Shown: in pieces, positions 62,716 through 64,000 of the stretch
Layout of the letters: every line of letters begins with the position of its first letter
Position numbering within the stretch: position 1 is the stretch's first letter
Assembly: GCF_022836495.1 (NCBI RefSeq)
Contig: NZ_BQXM01000022.1
Coordinates: 1 to 64,000 of the forward strand
DNA length: 64,000 nucleotides
Direction: 5' to 3'
Source: Desulforhabdus sp. TSK
Lineage (GTDB): Bacteria; Desulfobacterota; Syntrophobacteria; Syntrophobacterales; Syntrophobacteraceae
Made by a program: the position numbers and the translations under genes
Notes under the pieces: model-generated
Seen by the model: only the letters and a program-made list of their open reading frames with translations
Told to the model about the DNA's origin: nothing
Database searches by the model: none

Positions 62716-64000
62716 GATTCCGTCGCATACACATTCCGGCCTTCGGACCTTTCACGAACCTGGAGCTCGTTTTTCCTGGTCGGGGCAGCGATCTCCACGT
62801 CATCTACGGGCCCAATGAAGCGGGCAAAAGCTCGCTTCTGCGCGCCGTTCGCGATCTGCTCTTCGGCATGCATGGCCAGTCTCCCGACAATTTTGTGCAC
62901 GATTACAAGAAGATGCGCATCGCGGGGGAGATCGTCGGCCGTTCGGGCGATCGACTCATCTTTCAGCGGCGCAAAGGAAACAAGAATACCCTGCTGGACG
63001 CCGACGGCAACCCATTGCCCGACGATGCCCTGGTTCCTTTTCTGGGCAGTGTGGACCATGCCTACTTTTCCACCATGTTTGGCTTGGGAGCCCGGGAGCT
63101 CCATGAGGGGGCCGAGCAGCTCCTCCGTGGCGAGGGGGATATGGGCCAAGCGCTCTTTTCCGCCAGCATGGGCGGGACCCCTGTTCAGCTGGTCCTGGCG
63201 GCCCTGAATGCGGAATCGGAACGCCTCTTCAAAGGCCGTGCGACAGCCAATGTGTCCATACGACCCACCGTGAATGCCCACAAGGAGCTGCTGCGCAAAA
63301 GCCGTGAAGCCGTCGTGAATGCCGAAACGTGGGAGAAGGTCGAAAGGGACCTGGCTGCGGCCGAGGAAGATCGTGCCCGGCTGGAGTGCGGGATCTCCGC
63401 CATCGTGCGGGAACTGGAGTGGCTGCATCGGTGCGAGGATGCCCTTCCCACCGTCGGGCGTTTGAATGAGGAGATGCGAAAGCTGGAAAAGCTGCCTTTC
63501 CTGCCCGACGTCTCCAGCGATTTTGTCGAGCGGGCCCGTGCCGCCCGGAAAGCAGCCGGCGAGGGGCATGCGGAGCTCAAGCGCCTCCAGTCCCAGATCG
63601 CCAGGCTGCAGGAGCAGCTGGCTGCTTGCCGGACTTCTCCCGCCGTGCTGGCTGAGGCGGACAGCCTCGATCGGTTGCACCGGGACCTGGGTGCTTATCA
63701 GGAGCGCAGGAACACCCTGACCGACCTGGAAACCGAGCTGGTCGGACTCGAAGCAGCCTTGCGGGCGGGGATGGAGAATCTGGGACTGGCCGGTCCCTTC
63801 GAAGCCCTTGAACCCTTGCGGCTGAGCAGCGCTCTTCGGCTGGGCTGCGAGGAGGCGGCCGATCAACTTCAAAAAACCCGGGACGCCCGAGAAAAGAATG
63901 CCGAAAAGGCCGAAGACCTCAAAGCTCAAATCCGGGCGCTGGAAAAGCAGCTGCAGACCTTACCGGAAACGGACCTGACTCCTCTTCGGGAGGTGCTGGC
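62712..64000 (+). CDS. YhaN/SbcC-like ATPase, 5' part (continues past the right edge)
   Basis: The first 430 residues are seen. The N-terminal ABC/SMC-type Walker A YGPNEAGKSSLLRAV lies near residue 35. Residues from about 200 are long coiled coil with many Glu, Arg and Leu repeats (AEEDRARLECGISAIV). It is the AAA partner of the SbcD-like phosphoesterase, coupled by ATGA. The C-terminal Walker B and ABC signature lie outside the window, so this is a partial gene. Confidence 0.9.
   Translation, partial: MRFRRIHIPAFGPFTNLELVFPGRGSDLHVIYGPNEAGKSSLLRAVRDLLFGMHGQSPDNFVHDYKKMRIAGEIVGRSGDRLIFQRRKGNKNTLLDADGNPLPDDALVPFLGSVDHAYFSTMFGLGARELHEGAEQLLRGEGDMGQALFSASMGGTPVQLVLAALNAESERLFKGRATANVSIRPTVNAHKELLRKSREAVVNAETWEKVERDLAAAEEDRARLECGISAIVRELEWLHRCEDALPTVGRLNEEMRKLEKLPFLPDVSSDFVERARAARKAAGEGHAELKRLQSQIARLQEQLAACRTSPAVLAEADSLDRLHRDLGAYQERRNTLTDLETELVGLEAALRAGMENLGLAGPFEALEPLRLSSALRLGCEEAADQLQKTRDAREKNAEKAEDLKAQIRALEKQLQTLPETDLTPLREVL

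Noticed and set aside
1-64000. CRISPR arrays, tRNA/rRNA genes, complete insertion sequences or an integrase
   Set aside because: I looked for regularly spaced repeats, cloverleaf-like sequences and transposase or integrase motifs and found none; this was by eye and could miss a tRNA.

Overview
This 64 kb window looks like chromosome of a strictly or largely anaerobic, GC-rich bacterium, most likely a member of the Desulfobacterota close to the Syntrophobacter/Desulforhabdus group. That placement is inference. It rests on a UGA-encoded (selenocysteine) thioredoxin, several rubrerythrin/ferritin-like proteins, a radical SAM enzyme, an acyl-CoA transferase-GNAT fusion and NtrC-type two-component control. 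No rRNA, tRNA, CRISPR array or complete insertion sequence was recognised.

Layout. 1-10 kb: CoA-transferase/GNAT fusion, radical SAM protein, selenocysteine thioredoxin-like protein with its SECIS hairpin, a DUF47-PiT phosphate uptake pair, a P-type cation ATPase and a short-chain dehydrogenase. 10.4-13.4 kb: a DUF4062-STAND NTPase-FGE-sulfatase protein whose C-terminus has the codon pattern of a diversity-generating-retroelement target. 13.6-15.7 kb: a GH15 glycoside hydrolase. 16-25 kb: an amidotransferase-rich block made of an AspRS-GatC fusion, a GatA homologue that has lost its whole Ser-cisSer-Lys triad, GatB, HisF, a PurF-like protein without the N-terminal nucleophilic Cys, and glutamine synthetase.

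26.0-46.4 kb (minus strand): one compact, largely translationally coupled 20 kb defence operon. In transcription order it reads HTH regulator, brxF, brxC, Fic, OLD-family ATPase/TOPRIM nuclease, pglX, hamA, hamB, brxHII, pglZ, brxA. This is a type 3 BREX system with a complete Hachiman pair (HamA DUF1837 nuclease, HamB helicase) placed between pglX and brxHII, and a Fic-OLD pair placed between brxC and pglX. A promoter-like sequence with two dyads precedes the operon, and a cluster of TGATCA palindromes sits between fic and the OLD gene.

46.8-64 kb: lipoproteins, a flavin-type (PPOx) protein, a methyltransferase with a terminator next to its ribosome binding site, a ferritin-like protein, thiol peroxidase, a Cache-HAMP histidine kinase with its sigma-54 response regulator, two tandem paralogous small proteins of unknown family, glutamate dehydrogenase, a KaiC-like/PEP-pyruvate-binding fusion, a P1 peptidase, and an SbcD-like/YhaN-like pair that runs off the right edge.

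Three features deserve most attention: the AspRS-GatC/pseudo-GatA/GatB operon, the BREX-3/Hachiman/Fic/OLD composite operon, and the DGR-like variable region on the STAND-FGE protein. Short palindromic repeats occupy several of the intergenic gaps.
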